Assembly: GCF_012489685.1 (NCBI RefSeq)
Contig: NC_080044.1
Coordinates: forward strand, 54,737,507-54,801,506
Direction of reading: 5' to 3'
DNA: 64,000 nt
From: Lotus japonicus
Taxonomy: Eukaryota > Streptophyta > Magnoliopsida > Fabales > Fabaceae
The notes under the pieces were generated by a model. It was given only the letters and a program-made list of their open reading frames with translations. It made no database searches and was not told the DNA's origin. Below are positions 43,801-58,800 of the stretch, piece by piece (within the stretch, counting starts at the first letter, position 1; the number at the start of each line of letters is the position of its first letter). The position numbers and the translations under genes were made by a program.

Positions 43801-46800
43801 GCCTCGCGGAGCTAACGTAACGAGCTACCACTTTGAAAAAGAACTTTTGTGAAGTTTCGACTTTTTGGAGGTCCCGCGATTGTCGGAAGCTGTGAGATGC
43901 TGCCGCTCAAAAACATCAAATTCTCGACACAGTCTGCAATGAAAGGATCACACCTCAGGCTACAAGTCGCGAAATTTCAGTCTGATTGAGGCCTCGCGGA
44001 GCTAACGTAACGAGCTACAACTTTGAAAAGAACTTTTGTGAAGTTTCGACTTTTTGGAGGGTCCCGCGATTGTCGGAAGCTGTTAGATGCGCCGCTCAAG
44101 AACATCAAATTTCGACACAGTCTGCAATGAAAGGATCACACCTCAGGCTACAAGTCGCGAAATTTCAGTCTGATTGAGGCCTCGCGGAGCTAACGTAACG
44201 AGCTACAACTTTGAAAAAGAACTTTTGTGAAGTTTCGACTTTTTGGAGGGTCCCGCGATTGTCGGAAGCTGTGAGATGCGCCGCTCAAGAACATCAAATT
44301 CTCGACACAGTCTGCAATGAAAGGATCACACCTCAGGCTACAAGTCGCGAAATTTCAGTCTGATTGAGGCCTCGCGGAGCTAACGTAACGAGCTACAACT
44401 TTGAAAAAGAACTTTTGTGAAGTTTCGACTTTTTGGAGGGTCCCGCGATTGTCGGAAGCTGTGAGATGCGCCGCTCAAGAACATCAAATTCTCGACACAG
44501 TCTGCAATGAAAGGATCACACCTCAGGCTACAAGTCGCGAAATTTCAGTCTGATTGAGGCCTCGCGGAGCTAACGTAACGAGCTACAACTTTGAAAAAGA
44601 ACTTTTGTGAAGTTTCGACTTTTTGGAGGGTCCCGCGATTGTCGGAAGCTGTGAGATGCCGCCTCTCAAGAACATCAAATTCTCGACACAGTCTGCGATG
44701 AAAGGATCACACCTCAGGCTACAAGTCGCGAAATTTCAGTCTGATTGAGGCCTCGCGGAGCTAACGTAACGAGCTACAACTTTGAAAAAGAACTTTTGTG
44801 AAGTTTCGACTTTTTGGAGGTCCCGCGATTGTCGGAAGCTGTGAGATGCCGCCGCTCAAGAACATCAAATTCTCGACACAGTCTGCGATGAAAGGATCAC
44901 ACCTCAGGCTACAAGTCGCGAAATTTCAGTCTGATTGAGGCCTCGCGGAGCTAACGTAACGAGCTACAACTTTGAAAAAGAACTTTTGTGAAGTTTCGAC
45001 TTTTGGAGGGTCCCGCGATTGTCGGAAGCTGTGAGATGCCGCCGCTCAAGAACATCAAATTCTCGACACAGTCTGCGATGAAAGGATCACACCTCAGGCT
45101 ACAAGTCGCGAAATTTCAGTCTGATTGAAGACACGCGGAGCTAACTTAACGTGCTACAACTTTGAAAAAGAACTTTTGTGAAGTTTCAACTTTTTGGAGG
45201 GTCCCGCGATTGTCGGAAGCTGTGAGATGCCGCCGCTCAAGAACATCAAATTCTCGACACAGTCTGTAATGAAAGGATCACACCTCAGGCTACAAGTCGC
45301 GAAATTTCAGTCTGATTGAGGCCTCGCGGAGCTAACGTAACGAGCTACAACTTTGAAAAAGAACTTTTGTGAAGTTTCGACTTTTTGGAGGGTCCCGCGA
45401 TTGTCGGAAGCTGTGAGATGCCGCCGCTCAAGAACATCAAATTCTCGACACAGTCTGCAATGAAAGGATCACACCTCAGGCTACAAGTCGCGAAATTTCA
45501 GTCTGATTGAGGCCTCGCGGAGCTAACGTAACGAGCTACAACTTTGAAAAAGAACTTTTGTGAAGTTTCGACTTTTTGGAGGGTCCCGCGATTGTCGGAA
45601 GCTGTGAGATGCCGCCGCTCAAGAACATCAAATTCTCGACACAGTCTGCAATGAAAGGATCACACCTCAGGCTACAAGTCGCGAAATTTCAGTCTGATTG
45701 AGGCCTCGCGGAGCTAACGTAACGAGCTACAACTTTGAAAAGAACTTTTGTGAAGTTTCGACTTTTTGGAGGGTCCCGCGATTGTCGGAAGCTGTGAGAT
45801 GCGCCGCTCAAGAACATCAAATTCTCGACACAGTCTGCATGAAAGGATCACACCTCAGGCTACAAGTCGCGAAATTTCAGTCTGATTGAGGCCTCGCGGA
45901 GCTAACGTAACGAGCTACAACTTTGAAAAAGAACTTTTGTGAAGTTTCGACTTTTTGGAGGGTCCCGCGATTGTCGGAAGCTGTGAGATGCCGCCGCTCA
46001 AGAACATCAAATTCTCGACACAGTCTGCAATGAAAGGATCACACCTCAGGCTACAAGTCGCGAAATTTCAGTCTGATTGAGGCTCGCGGAGCTAACGTAA
46101 CGTGCTACAACTTTGAAAAAGAACTTTTGTGAAGTTTCGACTTTTTGGAGGGTCCCGCGATTGTCGGAAGCTGTTAGATGCGGCCGCTCAAGAACATCAA
46201 ATTCTCGACACAGTCTGCAATGAAAGGATCACACCTCAGGCTACAAGTCGCGAAATTTCAGTCTGATTGAGGCCTCGCGGAGCTAACGTAACGAGCTACA
46301 ACTTTGAAAAAGAACTTTTGTGAAGTTTCGACTTTTTGGAGGGTCCCGCGATTGTCGGAAGCTGTGAGATGCGCCGCTCAAGAACATCAAATTCTCGACA
46401 CAGTCTGCAATGAAAGGATCACACCTCAGGCTACAAGTCGCGAAATTTCAGTCTGATTGAGGCCTCGCGGAGCTAACGTAACGAGCTACAACTTTGAAAA
46501 AGAACTTTTGTGAAGTTTCGACTTTTTGGAGGGTCCCGCGATTGTCGGAAGCTGTTAGATGCGGCCGCTCAAGAACATCAAATTATCGACACATCTGCAA
46601 TGAAAGGATCACACCTCAGGCTACAAGTCGCGAAATTTCAGTCTGATTGAGGCCTCGCGGAGCTAACGTAACGAGCTACAACTTTGAAAAAGAACTTTTG
46701 TGAAGTTTCGACTTTTTGGAGGGTCCCGCGATTGTCGGAAGCTGTGAGATGCCGCCGCTCAAGAACATCAAATTCTCGACACAGTCTGCAATGAAAGGAT

Positions 46801-49800
46801 CACACCTCAGGCTACAAGTCGCGAAATTTCAGTCTGATTGAGGCCTCGCGGAGCTAACGTAACGAGCTACAACTTTGAAAAAGAACTTTTGTGAAGTTTC
46901 AACTTTTTGGAGGGTCCCGCGATTGTCGGAAGCTGTGAGATGCCGCCGCTCAAGAACATCAAATTCTCGACACAGTCTGCAATGAAAGGATCACACCTCA
47001 GGCTACAAGTCGCGAAATTTCAGTCTGATTGAGGCCTCGCGGAGCTAACGTAACGAGCTACAACTTTGAAAAAGAACTTTTGTGAAGTTTCGACTTTTTG
47101 GAGGGTCCCGCGATTGTCGGAAGCTGTGAGATGCGCCGCTCAAGAACATCAAATTTCGACACAGTCTGCAATGAAAGGATCACACCTCAGGCTACAAGTC
47201 GCGAAATTTCAGTCTGATTGAGGCCTCGCGGAGCTAACGTAACGAGCTACAACTTTGAAAAAGAACTTTTGTGAAGTTTCGACTTTTTGGAGGGTCCCGC
47301 GATTGTCGGAAGCTGTGAGATGCGGCCGCTCAAGAACATCAAATTATCGACACAGTCTGCAATGAAAGGATCACACCTCAGGCTACAAGTCGCGAAATTT
47401 CAGTCTGATTGAGGCCTCGCGGAGCTAACGTAACGAGCTACAACTTTGAAAAAGAACTTTTGTGAAGTTTCGACTTTTTGGAGGGTCCCGCGATTGTCGG
47501 AAGCTGTGAGATGCGCCGCTCAAGAACATCAAATTCTCGACACAGTCTGCAATGAAAGGATCACACCTCAGGCTACAAGTCGCGAAATTTCAGTCTGATT
47601 GAGGCCTCGCGGAGCTAACGTAACGAGCTACAACTTTGAAAAAGAACTTTTGTGAAGTTTCGACTTTTTGGAGGGTCCCGCGATTGTCGGAAGCTGTTAG
47701 ATGCGGCCGCTCAAGAACATCAAATTATCGACACAGTCTGCAATGAAAGGATCACACCTCAGGCTACAAGTCGCGAAATTTCAGTCTGATTGAGGCCTCG
47801 CGGAGCTAACGTAACGAGCTACAACTTTGAAAAAGAACTTTTGTGAAGTTTCACTTTTTGGAGGGTCCCGCGATTGTCGGAAGCTGTGAGATGCGCCGCT
47901 CAAGAACATCAAATTCTCGACACAGTCTGCAATGAAAGGATCACACCTCAGGCTACAAGTCGCGAAATTTCAGTCTGATTGAGGCCTCGCGGAGCTAACG
48001 TAACGAGCTACAACTTTGAAAAAGAACTTTTGTGAAGTTTCGACTTTTTGGAGGGTCCCGCGATTGTCGGAAGCTGTTAGATGCGGCCGCTCAAGAACAT
48101 CAAATTATCGACACAGTCTGCAATGAAAGGATCACACCTCAGGCTACAAGTCGCGAAATTTCAGTCTGATTGAGGCCTCGCGGAGCTAACGTAACGAGCT
48201 ACAACTTTGAAAAAGAACTTTTGTGAAGTTTCGACTTTTTGGAGGGTCCCGCGATTGTCGGAAGCTGTGAGATGCCGCCGCTCAAGAACATCAAATTCTC
48301 GACACAGTCTGCAATGAAAGGATCACACCTCAGGCTACAAGTCGCGAAATTTCAGTCTGATTGAGGCCTCGCGGAGCTAACGTAACGAGCTACAACTTTG
48401 AAAAAGAACTTTTGTGAAGTTTCGACTTTTGGAGGGTCCCGCGATTGTCGGAAGCTGTGAGATGCCGCCGCTCAAGAACATCAAATTCTCGACACAGTCT
48501 GCAATGAAAGGATCACACCTCAGGCTACAAGTCGCGAAATTTCAGTCTGATTGAGGCCTCGCGGAGCTAACGTAACGAGCTACAACTTTGAAAAAGAACT
48601 TTTGTGAAGTTTCGACTTTTTGGAGGGTCCCGCGATTGTCGGAAGCTGTGAGATGCCGCCGCTCAAGAACATCAAATTCTCGACACAGTCTGCAATGAAA
48701 GGATCACACCTCAGGCTACAAGTCGCGAAATTTCAGTCTGATTGAGGCCTCGCGGAGCTAACGTAACGAGCTACAACTTTGAAAAAGAACTTTTGTGAAG
48801 TTTCGACTTTTTGGAGGGTCCCGCGATTGTCGGAAGCTGTTAGATGCGCCGCTCAAGAACATCAAATTATCGACACAGTCTGCAATGAAAGGATCACACC
48901 TCAGGCTACAAGTCGCGAAATTTCAGTCTGATTGAGGCCTCGCGGAGCTAACGTAACGAGCTACAACTTTGAAAAAGAACTTTTGTGAAGTTTCGACTTT
49001 TTGGAGGGTCCCGCGATTGTCGGAAGCTGTGAGATGCGCCGCTCAAGAACATCAAATTATCGACACAGTCTGCAATGAAAGGATCACACCTCAGGCTACA
49101 AGTCGCGAAATTTCAGTCTGATTGAGGCCTCGCGGAGCTAACGTAACGAGCTACAACTTTGAAAAAGAACTTTTGTGAAGTTTCGACTTTTTGGAGGGTC
49201 CCGCGATTGTCGGAAGCTGTGAGATGCCGCCGCTCAAGAACATCAAATTCTCGACACAGTCTGCAATGAAAGGATCACACCTCAGGCTACAAGTCGCGAA
49301 ATTTCAGTCTGATTGAGGCCTCGCGGAGCTAACGTAACGAGCTACAACTTTGAAAAAGAACTTTTGTGAAGTTTCGACTTTTTGGAGGGTCCCGCGATTG
49401 TCGGAAGCTGTGAGATGCCGCCGCTCAAGAACATCAAATTCTCGACACAGTCTGCAATGAAAGGATCACACCTCAGGCTACAAGTCGCGAAATTTCAGTC
49501 TGATTGAGGCCTCGCGGAGCTAACGTAACGAGCTACAACTTTGAAAAAGAACTTTTGTGAAGTTTCGACTTTTTGGAGGGTCCCGCGATTGTCGGAAGCT
49601 GTGAGATGCCGCCGCTCAAGAACATCAAATTCTCGACACAGTCTGCAATGAAAGGATCACACCTCAGGCTACAAGTCGCGAAATTTCAGTCTGATTGAGG
49701 CCTCGCGGAGCTAACGTAACGAGCTACAACTTTGAAAAAGAACTTTTGTGAAGTTTCGACTTTTGGAGGGTCCCGCGATTGTCGGAAGCTGTGAGATGCG

Positions 49801-52800
49801 GCCGCTCAAGAACATCAAATTCTCGACACAGTCTGCAATGAAAGGATCACACCTCAGGCTACAAGTCGCGAAATTTCAGTCTGATTGAGGCCTCGCGGAG
49901 CTAACGTAACGAGCTACAACTTTGAAAAAGAACTTTTGTGAAGTTTCGACTTTTTGGAGGGTCCCGCGATTGTCGGAAGCTGTGAGATGCCGCCGCTCAA
50001 GAACATCAAATTCTCGACACAGTCTGCAATGAAAGGATCACACCTCAGGCTACAAGTCGCGAAATTTCAGTCTGATTGAGGCCTCGCGGAGCTAACGTAA
50101 CGAGCTACAACTTTGAAAAAGAACTTTTGTGAAGTTTCGACTTTTTGGAGGGTCCCGCGATTGTCGGAAGCTGTGAGATGCCGCCGCTCAAGAACATCAA
50201 ATTCTCGACACAGTCTGCAATGAAAGGATCACACCTCAGGCTACAAGTCGCGAAATTTCAGTCTGATTGAGGCCTCGCGGAGCTAACGTAACGAGCTACA
50301 ACTTTGAAAAAGAACTTTTGTGAAGTTTCGACTTTTTGGAGGGTCCCGCGATTGTCGGAAGCTGTGAGATGCCGGCCGCTCAAGAACATCAAATTCTCGA
50401 CACAGTCTGCAATGAAAGGATCACACCTCAGGCTACAAGTCGCGAAATTTCAGTCTGATTGAGGCCTCGCGGAGCTAACGTAACGAGCTACAACTTTGAA
50501 AAAGAACTTTTGTGAAGTTTCGACTTTTTGGAGGGTCCCGCGATTGTCGGAAGCTGTGAGATGCGCCGCTCAAGAACATCAAATTCTCGACACAGTCTGC
50601 AATGAAAGGATCACACCTCAGGCTACAAGTCGCGAAATTTCAGTCTGATTGAGGCCTCGCGGAGCTAACGTAACGAGCTACAACTTTGAAAAAGAACTTT
50701 TGTGAAGTTTCGACTTTTTGGAGGGTCCCGCGATTGTCGGAAGCTGTGAGATGCCGCCGCTCAAGAACATCAAATTCTCGACACAGTCTGCAATGAAAGG
50801 ATCACACCTCAGGCTACAAGTCGCGAAATTTCAGTCTGATTGAGGCCTCGCGGAGCTAACGTAACGAGCTACAACTTTGAAAAAGAACTTTTGTGAAGTT
50901 TCGACTTTTTGGACGGTCCCGCGATTGTCGGAAGCTGTGAGATGCCGCCGCTCAAGAACATCAAATTCTCGACACAGTCTGCAATGAAAGGATCACACCT
51001 CAGGCTACAAGTCGCGAAATTTCAGTCTGATTGAGGCCTCGCGGAGCTAACGTAACGAGCTACCAACTTTGAAAAAGAACTTTTGTGAAGTTTCGACTTT
51101 TTGGAGGGTCCCGCGATTGTCGGAAGCTGTGAGATGCCGCCGCTCAAGAACATCAAATTCTCGACACAGTCTGCAATGAAAGGATCACACCTCAGGCTAC
51201 AAGTCGCGAAATTTCAGTCTGATTGAGGCCTCGCGGAGCTAACGTAACGAGCTACAACTTTGAAAAAGAACTTTTGTGAAGTTTCGACTTTTGGAGGGTC
51301 CCGCGATTGTCGGAAGCTGTGAGATGCCGCCGCTCAAGAACATCAAATTCTCGACACAGTCTGCAATGAAAGGATCACACCTCAGGCTACAAGTCGCGAA
51401 ATTTCAGTCTGATTGAGGCCTCGCGGAGCTAACGTAACGAGCTACAACTTTGAAAAAGAACTTTTGTGAAGTTTCGACTTTTGGAGGTCCCGCGATTGTC
51501 GGAAGCTGTTAGATGCGGCCGCTCAAGAACATCAAATTATCGACACAGTCTGCAATGAAAGGATCACACCTCAGGCTACAAGTCGCGAAATTTCAGTCTG
51601 ATTGAGGCCTCGCGGAGCTAACGTAACGAGCTACAACTTTGAAAAAGAACTTTTGTGAAGTTTCGACTTTTTGGAGGGTCCCGCGATTGTCGGAAGCTGT
51701 GAGATGCGCCGCTCAAGAACATCAAATTCTCGACACAGTCTGCAATGAAAGGATCACACCTCAGGCTACAAGTCGCGAAATTTCAGTCTGATTGAGGCCT
51801 CGCGAGCTAACGTAACGAGCTACAACTTTGAAAAAGAACTTTGTGAAGTTTCGACTTTTGGAGGGTCCCGCGATTGTCGGAAGCTGTGAGATGCCGCCGC
51901 TCAAGAACATCAAATTTCTCGACACAGTCTGCAATGAAAGGATCACACCTCAGGCTACAAGTCGCGAAATTTCAGTCTGATTGAGGCCTCGCGGAGCTAA
52001 CGTAACGAGCTACAACTTTGAAAAAGAACTTTGTGAAGTTTCGATTTTTGGAGGGTCCCGCGATTGTCGGAAGCTGTTAGATGCCGGCCGCTCAAGAACA
52101 TCAAATTATCGACACAGTCTGCAATGAAAGGATCACACCTCAGGCTACAAGTCGCGAAATTTCAGTCTGATTGAGGCCTCGCGGAGCTAACGTAACGAGC
52201 TACAACTTTGAAAAAAGAACTTTTGTGAAGTTTCGACTTTTTGGAGGGTCCCGCGATTGTCGGAAGCTGTGAGATGCCGCCGCTCAAGAACATCAAATTC
52301 TCGACACAGTCTGCAATGAAAGGATCACACCTCAGGCTACAAGTCGCGAAATTTCAGTCTGATTGAGGCCTCGCGGAGCTAACGTAACGAGCTACAACTT
52401 TGAAAAAGAACTTTTGTGAAGTTTCAACTTTTGGAGGGTCCCGCGATTGTCGGAAGCTGTGAGATGCCGCCGCTCAAGAACATCAAATTCTCGACACAGT
52501 CTGCAATGAAAGGATCACACCTCAGGCTACAAGTCGCGAAATTTCAGTCTGATTGAGGACTCGCGGAGCTAACGTAACGAGCTACAACTTTGAAAAAGAA
52601 CTTTTGTGAAGTTTCGACTTTTTGGAGGGTCCCGCGATTGTCGGAAGCTGTGAGATGCCGCCGCTCAAGAACATCAAATTCTCGACACAGTCTGCATGAA
52701 AGGATCACACCTCAGGCTACAAGTCGCGAAATTTCAGTCTGATTGAGGCCTCGCGGAGCTAACGTAACGAGCTAAAACTTTGAAAAAGAACTTTTGTGAA

Positions 52801-55800
52801 GTTTCGACTTTTTGGAGGGTCCCGCGATTGTCGGAAGCTGTAGATGCGCCGCTCAAGAACATCAAATTATCGACACAGTCTGCAATGAAAGGATCACACC
52901 TCAGGGCTACAAGTCGCGAAATTTCAGTCTGATTGAGGCCTCGCGGAGCTAACGTAACGAGCTACAACTTTGAAAAAGAACTTTTGTGAAGGTTTCGACT
53001 TTTTGGAGGGTCCCGCGGATTGTCGGAAGCTGTGAGATGCCGCCGCTCAAGAACATCAAATTCTCGACACAGTCTGCAATGAAAGGATCACACCTCAGGC
53101 TACAAGTCGCGAAATTTCAGTCTGATTGAGGCTCGCGGAGCTAACGTAACGAGCTACAACTTTGAAAAAGAACTTTTGTGAAGTTTCGACTTTTGGAGGG
53201 TCCCGCGATTGTCGGAAGCTGTGAGATGCCGCCGCTCAAGAACATCAAATTCTCGACACAGTCTGCGATGAAAGGATCACACCTCAGGCTACAAGTCGCG
53301 AAATTTCAGTCTGATTGAGGCACGCGAGCTAACGTAACGGCTACAACTTTGAAAAAGAACTTTTGTGAAGTTTCGACTTTTTGGAGGGTCCCGCGATTGT
53401 CGGAAGCTGTGAGATGCCGGCCGCTCAAGAACATCAAATTCTCGACACAGTCTGCAATGAAAGGATCACACCTCAGGGCTACAAGTCGCGAAATTTCAGT
53501 CTGATTGAGGCCTCGCGGAGCTAACGTAACGAGCTACAACTTTGAAAAAGAACTTTTGTGAAGTTTCGACTTTTTGGAGGGTCCCGCGATTGTCGGAAGC
53601 TGTGAGATGCCGCCGCTCAAGAACATCAAATTCTCGACACAGTCTGCAATGAAAGGATCACACCTCAGGCTACAAGTCGCGAAATTTCAGTCTGATTGAG
53701 GCCTCGCGGAGCTAACGTAACGAGCTACAACTTTGAAAAAGAACTTTTGTGAAGTTTCGACTTTTTGGAGGGTCCCGCGATTGTCGGAAGCTGTGAGATG
53801 CGGCCGCTCAAGAACATCAAATTCTCGACACAGTCTGCAATGAAAGGATCACACCTCAGGCTACAAGTCGCGAAATTTCAGTCTGATTGAGGCCTCGCGG
53901 AGCTAACGTAACGAGCTACAACTTTGAAAAAGAACTTTTGTGAAGTTTCGACTTTTTGGAGGGTCCCGCGATTGTCGGAAGCTGTGAGATGCGCCGCTCA
54001 AGAACATCAAATTCTCGACACAGTCTGCAATGAAAGGATCACACCTCAGGCTACAAGTCGCGAAATTTCAGTCTGATTGAGGCCTCGCGGAGCTAACGTA
54101 ACGAGCTACAACTTTGAAAAGAACTTTTGTGAAGTTTCGACTTTTTGGAGGTCCCGCGATTGTCGGAAGCTGTGAGATGCGCCGCTCAAGAACATCAAAT
54201 TCTCGACACAGTCTGCAATGAAAGGATCACACCTCAGGCTACAAGTCGCGAAATTTCAGTCTGATTGAGGCCTCGCGGAGCTAACGTAACGAGCTACAAC
54301 TTTGAAAAAGAACTTTTGTGAAGTTTCGACTTTTTGGAGGGTCCCGCGATTGTCGGAAGCTGTGAGATGCGCCGCTCAAGAACATCAAATTCTCGACACA
54401 GTCTGCAATGAAAGGATCACACCTCAGGCTACAAGTCGCGAAATTTCAGTCTGATTGAGGCCTCGCGGAGCTAACGTAACGAGCTACAACTTTGAAAAAG
54501 AACTTTTGTGAAGTTTCGACTTTTTGGAGGGTCCCGCGATTGTCGGAAGCTGTGAGATGCCGCCGCTCAAGAACATCAAATTCTCGACACAGTCTGCAAT
54601 GAAAGGATCACACCTCAGGCTACAAGTCGCGAAATTTCAGTCTGATTGAGGCCTCGCGGAGCTAACGTAACGAGCTACAACTTTGAAAAAGAACTTTTGT
54701 GAAGTTTCGACTTTTTGGAGGGTCCCGCGATTGTCGGAAGCTGTGAGATGCGCCGCTCAAGAACATCAAATTCTCGACACAGTCTGCAATGAAAGGATCA
54801 CACCTCAGGCTACAAGTCGCGAAATTTCAGTCTGATTGAGGCCTCGCGGAGCTAACGTAACGAGCTACAACTTTGAAAAAGAACTTTTGTGAAGTTTCGA
54901 CTTTTTGGAGGGTCCCGCGATTGTCGGAAGCTGTGAGATGCTGCCGCTCAAGAACATCAAATTCTCGACACAGTCTGCAATGAAAGGATCACACCTCAGG
55001 CTACAAGTCGCGAAATTTCAGTCTGATTGAGGCCTCGCGGAGCTAACGTAACGAGCTACAACTTTGAAAAGAACTTTTGTGAAGTTTCGACTTTTTGGAG
55101 GGTCCCGCGATTGTCGGAAGCTGTGAGATGCCGCCGCTCAAGAACATCAAATTCTCGACACAGTCTGCAATGAAAGGATCACACCTCAGGCTACAAGTCG
55201 CGAAATTTCAGTCTGATTGAGGCCTCGCGGAGCTAACGTAACGAGCTACAACTTTGAAAAAGAACTTTTGTGAAGTTTCGACTTTTTGGAGGGTCCCGCG
55301 ATTGTCGGAAGCTGTGAGATGCGCCGCTCAAGAACATCAAATTCTCGACACAGTCTGCAATGAAAGGATCACACCTCAGGCTACAAGTCGCGAAATTTCA
55401 GTCTGATTGAGGCCTCGCGGAGCTAACGTAACGAGCTACAACTTTGAAAAAGAACTTTTGTGAAGTTTCGACTTTTTGGAGGGTCCCGCGATTGTCGGAA
55501 GCTGTGAGATGCTGCCGCTCAAGAACATCAAATTCTCGACACAGTCTGCAATGAAAGGATCACACCTCAGGCTACAAGTCGCGAAATTTCAGTCTGATTG
55601 AGGCCTCGCGAGCTAACGTAACGAGCTACAACTTTGAAAAAGAACTTTTGTGAAGTTTCGACTTTTTGGAGGGTCCCGCGATTGTCGGAAGCTGTGAGAT
55701 GCGCCGCTCAAGAACATCAAATTCTCGACACAGTCTGCAATGAAAGGATCACACCTCAGGCTACAAGTCGCGAAATTTCAGTCTGATTGAGGCCTCGCGG

Positions 55801-58800
55801 AGCTAACGTAACGAGCTACAACTTTGAAAAAGAACTTTTGTGAAGTTTCGACTTTTTGGAGGGTCCCGCGATTGTCGGAAGCTGTGAGATGCCGCCGCTC
55901 AAGAACATCAAATTCTCGACACAGTCTGCAATGAAAGGATCACACCTCAGGCTACAAGTCGCGAAATTTCAGTCTGATTGAGGCCTCGCGGAGCTAACGT
56001 AACGAGCTACAACTTTGAAAAAGAACTTTTGTGAAGTTTCGACTTTTTGGAGGGTCCCGCGATTGTCGGAAGCTGTGAGATGCGCCGCTCAAGAACATCA
56101 AATTCTCGACACAGTCTGCAATGAAAGGATCACACCTCAGGCTACAAGTCGCGAAATTTCAGTCTGATTGAGGCCTCGCGGAGCTAACGTAACGAGCTAC
56201 AACTTTGAAAAGAACTTTTGTGAAGTTTCGACTTTTTGGAGGGTCCCGCGATTGTCGGAAGCTGTGAGATGCGCCGCTCAAGAACATCAAATTCTCGACA
56301 CAGTCTGCAATGAAAGGATCACACCTCAGGCTACAAGTCGCGAAATTTCAGTCTGATTGAGGCCTCGCGGAGCTAACGTAACGAGCTACAACTTTGAAAA
56401 AGAACTTTTGTGAAGTTTCGACTTTTTGGAGGGTCCCGCGATTGTCGGAAGCTGTGAGATGCGCCGCTCAAGAACATCAAATTCTCGACACAGTCTGCAA
56501 TGAAAGGATCACACCTCAGGCTACAAGTCGCGAAATTTCAGTCTGATTGAGGCCTCGCGGAGCTAACGTAACGAGCTACAACTTTGAAAAAGAACTTTTG
56601 TGAAGTTTCGACTTTTTGGAGGGTCCCGCGATTGTCGGAAGCTGTGAGATGCGCCGCTCAAGAACATCAAATTCTCGACACAGTCTGCAATGAAAGGATC
56701 ACACCTCAGGCTACAAGTCGCGAAATTTCAGTCTGATTGAGGCCTCGCGGAGCTAACGTAACGAGCTACAACTTTGAAAAAGAACTTTTGTGAAGTTTCG
56801 ACTTTTTGGAGGGTCCCGCGATTGTCGGAAGCTGTGAGATGCGCCGCTCAAGAACATCAAATTCTCGACACAGTCTGCAATGAAAGGATCACACCTCAGG
56901 CTACAAGTCGCGAAATTTCAGTCTGATTGAGGCCTCGCGGAGCTAACGTAACGAGCTACAACTTTGAAAAAGAACTTTTGTGAAGTTTCGACTTTTTGGA
57001 GGGTCCCGCGATTGTCGGAAGCTGTGAGATGCGCCGCTCAAGAACATCAAATTCTCGACACAGTCTGCAATGAAAGGATCACACCTCAGGCTACAAGTCG
57101 CGAAATTTCAGTCTGATTGAGGCCTCGCGGAGCTAACGTAACGAGCTACAACTTTGAAAAAGAACTTTTGTGAAGTTTCGACTTTTTGGAGGGTCCCGCG
57201 ATTGTCGGAAGCTGTGAGATGCCGCCGCTCAAGAACATCAAATTCTCGACACAGTCTGCAATGAAAGGATCACACCTCAGGCTACAAGTCGCGAAATTTC
57301 AGTCTGATTGAGGCCTCGCGGAGCTAACGTAACGAGCTACAACTTTGAAAAAGAACTTTTGTGAAGTTTCGACTTTTTGGAGGGTCCCGCGATTGTCGGA
57401 AGCTGTGAGATGCGCCGCTCAAGAACATCAAATTCTCGACACAGTCTGCAATGAAAGGATCACACCTCAGGCTACAAGTCGCGAAATTTCAGTCTGATTG
57501 AGGCCTCGCGGAGCTAACGTAACGAGCTACAACTTTGAAAAAGAACTTTTGTGAAGTTTCGACTTTTTGGAGGGTCCCGCGATTGTCGGAAGCTGTGAGA
57601 TGCCGCCGCTCAAGAACATCAAATTCTCGACACAGTCTGCAATGAAAGGATCACACCTCAGGCTACAAGTCGCGAAATTTCAGTCTGATTGAGGCCTCGC
57701 GGAGCTAACGTAACGAGCTACAACTTTGAAAAAGAACTTTTGTGAAGTTTCGACTTTTTGGAGGGTCCCGCGATTGTCGGAAGCTGTGAGATGCGCCGCT
57801 CAAGAACATCAAATTCTCGACACAGTCTGCAATGAAAGGATCACACCTCAGGCTACAAGTCGCGAAATTTCAGTCTGATTGAGGCCTCGCGGAGCTAACG
57901 TAACGAGCTACAACTTTGAAAAAGAACTTTTGTGAAGTTTCGACTTTTTGGAGGGTCCCGCGATTGTCGGAAGCTGTGAGATGCCGCCGCTCAAGAACAT
58001 CAAATTCTCGACACAGTCTGCAATGAAAGGATCACACCTCAGGCTACAAGTCGCGAAATTTCAGTCTGATTGAGGCCTCGCGGAGCTAACGTAACGAGCT
58101 ACAACTTTGAAAAAGAACTTTTGTGAAGTTTCGACTTTTTGGAGGGTCCCGCGATTGTCGGAAGCTGTGAGATGCCGCCGCTCAAGAACATCAAATTCTC
58201 GACACAGTCTGCAATGAAAGGATCACACCTCAGGCTACAAGTCGCGAAATTTCAGTCTGATTGAGGCCTCGCGGAGCTAACGTAACGAGCTACAACTTTG
58301 AAAAAGAACTTTTGTGAAGTTTCGACTTTTTGGAGGGTCCCGCGATTGTCGGAAGCTGTGAGATGCGCCGCTCAAGAACATCAAATTCTCGACACAGTCT
58401 GCAATGAAAGGATCACACCTCAGGCTACAAGTCGCGAAATTTCAGTCTGATTGAGGCCTCGCGGAGCTAACGTAACGAGCTACAACTTTGAAAAAGAACT
58501 TTTGTGAAGTTTCGACTTTTTGGAGGGTCCCGCGATTGTCGGAAGCTGTGAGATGCGCCGCTCAAGAACATCAAATTCTCGACACAGTCTGCAATGAAAG
58601 GATCACACCTCAGGCTACAAGTCGCGAAATTTCAGTCTGATTGAGGCCTCGCGGAGCTAACGTAACGAGCTACAACTTTGAAAAAGAACTTTTGTGAAGT
58701 TTCGACTTTTTGGAGGGTCCCGCGATTGTCGGAAGCTGTGAGATGCGCCGCTCAAGAACATCAAATTCTCGACACAGTCTGCAATGAAAGGATCACACCT

